57,473 nucleotides of DNA from Alphaproteobacteria bacterium (GTDB lineage Bacteria > Pseudomonadota > Alphaproteobacteria > Rhodobacterales > Rhodobacteraceae): assembly GCA_003331935.1 (NCBI GenBank), contig QOQE01000011.1, positions 1-57,473 of the forward strand. The letters are read 5' to 3'. Under the pieces are notes generated by a model. The model saw nothing but the letters and a program-made list of their open reading frames with translations, did no database searches and had not been told where the DNA came from. This document shows, piece after piece, positions 55,380 through 57,473 of the stretch. The translations under genes and the position numbers were made by a program. Positions within the stretch are counted from its first letter, which is position 1, and each line of letters begins with the position of its first letter.

Positions 55380-56504
55380 CTAGCAAATTTTGTATAATAC
55401 ATCCTTAAAATTTGAAATTGTTCTATCAGGGTTTTTAAGTTTGTCTAAACCGAAGAGGCCGAGTCTAAAAGTTTTAAAATCACTTCCTTCGCCGCATTCT
55501 AGTGGCACTCCAGCAGCTATTTGCATGCCATTTTCTGCAAATATTTTTCCATTTTGAAATGCATCATCTTCTGTATAACTGACAATCACACTCGTTGCTT
55601 TAAATCCATCGGCTGCAACGCTTTTAAATCCTTTGTCTTCCAAAAGAGCTCTAATAGAGTTGCCAATATAATTTTGTTGGTCTCTAGCGTTTTCAAAACC
55701 AAATTCTTCTGTCTCCTTAACCGTCTTCTCAAATTTTACAAGTGAGTCAGTTGGCATTGTGGCGTGATAAGCGTGTCCATTGCTTTCATATGCATTCATG
55801 ATCCCAAACCATTTCTTTAAATCACAACTGAAGCTAGAGCTTTCGGTTTTCTCCATTACCGCGATAGCATTCTTGCTAAGCAATACAACTCCAGCACAAG
55901 GTGATGAAGACCATCCCTTTTGGGGTGCCGTTAGCAAGACATCAACACCGGTACTTTTCATGTCGACCCAGGCGGAACCTGAAGCTACACAGTCTAAGAC
56001 AAAAATACCGCCGTTGGCATGCACCGCATCGGAAATACCTTTAAGATAATCGTCTGGCAACATGATACCTGCCGAAGTTTCTACATGAGGGGCAAACACA
56101 ACCGCTGGTTTACTTTCCTCGATTTTATTTATTATGTCTTCAAGAGCCATAGGTTTAAATGGTGCCTGAAAGTTTTCAAACGTGGGCGAAGCACTTAGCA
56201 CCGTTACATCAGAAGTAATATTGCCTTTTGAAAAAATCTGACTCCAACGGAAACTGAACCAACCATTTCTTATCACAAGCACATTTTGGTTATTAGCAAA
56301 CTGTCTGGCGATCGCCTCCATACCAAAAGTACCTCCCCCAGGAATTATTGCGAGTCCCTCAGCTCCATAAACTTTCTTAAGGTTTGTAGAGAGGCTTTTC
56401 ATCACCAACTGAAAATTTTGGGACATGTGATTTAGAGATCTATCTGTAAATACCACCGAGTACTCAAACAAACCATCTGGGTCAATATTCTGTAAAAGCG
56501 CCAT
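55380..56504 (-). CDS. Class V aminotransferase, glyoxylate type
   Basis: 374-residue PLP enzyme. The PLP lysine is in TAPQKGWSSSPCAG near residue 196, the Asp in FVLDCVASGSAWVDMKSTGVDV near residue 170, and the GGGTFGMEAIARQF loop near residue 57. The group includes alanine-glyoxylate and serine-glyoxylate aminotransferases. The nearby oxalyl-CoA-like ligase makes glyoxylate use tempting, but the two are 7 kb apart on opposite strands. A promoter-like pair lies upstream. Confidence 0.82.
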   Translation of the reverse strand: MALLQNIDPDGLFEYSVVFTDRSLNHMSQNFQLVMKSLSTNLKKVYGAEGLAIIPGGGTFGMEAIARQFANNQNVLVIRNGWFSFRWSQIFSKGNITSDVTVLSASPTFENFQAPFKPMALEDIINKIEESKPAVVFAPHVETSAGIMLPDDYLKGISDAVHANGGIFVLDCVASGSAWVDMKSTGVDVLLTAPQKGWSSSPCAGVVLLSKNAIAVMEKTESSSFSCDLKKWFGIMNAYESNGHAYHATMPTDSLVKFEKTVKETEEFGFENARDQQNYIGNSIRALLEDKGFKSVAADGFKATSVIVSYTEDDAFQNGKIFAENGMQIAAGVPLECGEGSDFKTFRLGLFGLDKLKNPDRTISNFKDVLYKIC

Positions 56505-56537
56505 GTTTCAACAAACTCCTATTAATATAGATAAAGA

Positions 56538-56567
56538 TATATATCAGAAAATTTTAATCTCTAGCAA
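56538..56567 (-). promoter_or_regulatory. Candidate promoter for the class V aminotransferase gene
   Basis: On the minus strand, TTGCTA and TATATA are 18 bases apart, with the -10 box about 34 bases before the ATG at 56504; AGGAG lies 12 bases before that ATG. Found by eye in AT-rich DNA. Confidence 0.4.
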
Positions 56568-56945
56568 ATAAGAAATTTATTTAGTTTATTTTCTTTATTA
56601 AGCCTACCAAAACCTTTTTTGTTTTGATTATCGAAAAGTATCCAGTTTATTTAAAATTTCTAATTGTAATTAAGCTCTGTTTTAAATATCAACTATAGTG
56701 ATTTAAAACCGTTAAAGAAAAAAAGCCTTGCACTCATCATTTATATCTCTTCATGTTATTATTTTTTCTTTATTTCAATGCCAACAATTGCGAGGAGTAT
56801 ATAAATTAAGTGGTTAAGGATACATATATGTTGTTTTTCCAATGCATTAGCACTCACCTCATTGAAATTGTGTGACAAGTGTGTGAATAACCGGTTACTT
56901 TGCATATTCTTTTTAGAACGTGTCTTGTTACTGGAATAAAAGACT

Positions 56946-56972
56946 TAACATGCTGCGCACTTGTACATGTTA
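56946..56972 (-). terminator. Hairpin just after the methyltransferase gene
   Basis: A 7-bp stem (TAACATG / CATGTTA) with a 13-base loop begins five bases past the methyltransferase stop. On the minus strand CTTTTATT follows. A T-rich tract also follows on the plus strand, so it could work either way. Confidence 0.4.
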
Positions 56973-56976
56973 TTAA

Positions 56977-57473
56977 TTATTTTTTAAACGCTATACAGCA
57001 CCAATAGGGTGTACCTGACGAAAATTCGACGTTCTTACAGTCAGCTTTCATTAACATTTCTGTTATTTGTGACTTGCTAAATCTTTGCTCGAGCCTTGTT
57101 CCAAATCTATCGAGCGCATCATTTTTGCATTGGTAAAAGGGCTTCGCTCTGTAATCGGAAAGAGGAATATTTTCTACGTTAAATCCCATTTTTTCAAATA
57201 CGTAAGCTAATCGACTGATTGGAAAATATATTAATAATGCAATTACAGATGATATAGGATGTTTAATAGCCTTTGGAGAGATAGAAACAATTCGCCGAAT
57301 ACAGTCACTTAGCTTCCAGATAGACTTAAACCATATTGGTTTGTTTTCAAAATTATAATACAGGTAAAGTAATATGGGGGCTCCGGGTTTCAGTAATTTT
57401 GTGCAGTCTTCAAGTGCTTTTTGTGTATTAGGAATATGATGCAAAACACCCAGACAATAACCAAAGTCTTGAG
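56977..57473 (-). CDS. SAM-dependent methyltransferase, 5' end cut by window edge
   Basis: The C-terminal part of a class I methyltransferase; the frame is open to the window edge. The segment CLGVLHHIPNTQKALEDCTKLLKPGAPIL is the post-motif region that follows the SAM site in many bacterial methyltransferases (motif in the V-L-H-H form). The region after it has two hydrophobic segments (ISSVIALLIYFPISRLAYVF) and DYRAKPFYQCKNDALDRFGTRLE. Related proteins modify sugars or lipids, and this one is not assigned. A hairpin follows the stop. Confidence 0.75.
   Translation of the reverse strand, partial: QDFGYCLGVLHHIPNTQKALEDCTKLLKPGAPILLYLYYNFENKPIWFKSIWKLSDCIRRIVSISPKAIKHPISSVIALLIYFPISRLAYVFEKMGFNVENIPLSDYRAKPFYQCKNDALDRFGTRLEQRFSKSQITEMLMKADCKNVEFSSGTPYWCCIAFKK

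Larger units (their letters stand above)
56505..56976. other. 472-base intergenic region, no gene recognised
   Basis: This is the only gap over 300 bases. It is very AT-rich. It holds a candidate promoter for the aminotransferase (minus strand), a T-rich CAAAAC/GTTTTG hairpin near 56608-56626, and the stem-loop beside the methyltransferase end. A 20-codon frame at about 56810 with GAGGAG upstream was seen, but its composition looks random. No tRNA or known riboswitch was recognised. Confidence 0.6.

Overview
The window comes from a compact, AT-rich bacterial chromosome. GC looks to be in the mid-30s percent by eye; I did not compute it. Gene content and order point to an alphaproteobacterium: pdhA next to an ftsB-like gene and a pyruvate dehydrogenase E1-beta that carries a lipoyl domain; DUF4164-zapA divergent from tkt; purL-bolA-grxD; a TPR protein-bamB-der; fabD-fabG-acpP-fabF-mltG; rpsF-rpsR-rplI-dnaB-alr; and ccmE beside argC. 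The low GC, very short intergenic gaps, many ATGA-type overlaps and several tail-to-tail overlaps suggest a streamlined, free-living (perhaps marine planktonic) lineage. That ecology is inference and I cannot name the genus.

Layout. 1-4.7 kb: the end of an MFS transporter, an unrecognised secreted protein, a membrane pyrophosphatase and yqeY. 4.8-10.3 kb: carA, a ubiquinone-type FAD hydroxylase, ilvC, secG and pyrG. 10.3-15.1 kb: an acyl-CoA ligase, a TerB-like protein, purL, bolA and grxD. 15.1-22.9 kb: zapA and its coiled-coil partner on the minus strand, then tkt, pgk, ftsB and pdhA-pdhB-pdhC. 22.8-28.1 kb (minus strand): cysE, mltG and the fatty-acid operon. 28.2-34.9 kb: ribosomal proteins S6, S18 and L9, dnaB, alr, an MlaEF-type ABC pair, cvpA and an SDR. 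34.9-41.2 kb (minus): der, bamB, a TPR protein, an Atm1-type exporter and a LysM protein. 41.2-46.9 kb: a LOG-family gene, rarD, sodB, secF-secD-yajC and two small secreted proteins. 47-57.5 kb: an oxalyl-CoA-synthetase-like ligase with a PanE-like reductase, a Bcr/CflA transporter, ccmE-argC, an acyltransferase, an SDR, a P1-family peptidase, a class V aminotransferase and a truncated methyltransferase.

Most of this is core metabolism and envelope biology. No mobile element, CRISPR array, rRNA or tRNA was seen, and I found no obviously new defence or biosynthetic system. The observations most worth checking are: a dihydrolipoyl acetyltransferase (E2) with no lipoyl domain, so that the only visible swinging arm is on E1-beta; a 26-bp perfect palindrome touching the pdhA start codon; a pyrophosphatase with the signature of K+-dependent, possibly Na+-pumping enzymes; long perfect hairpins built across gene ends; a LOG gene whose best start appears to be AUU; and a fresh 48-bp tandem duplication in the LysM gene.
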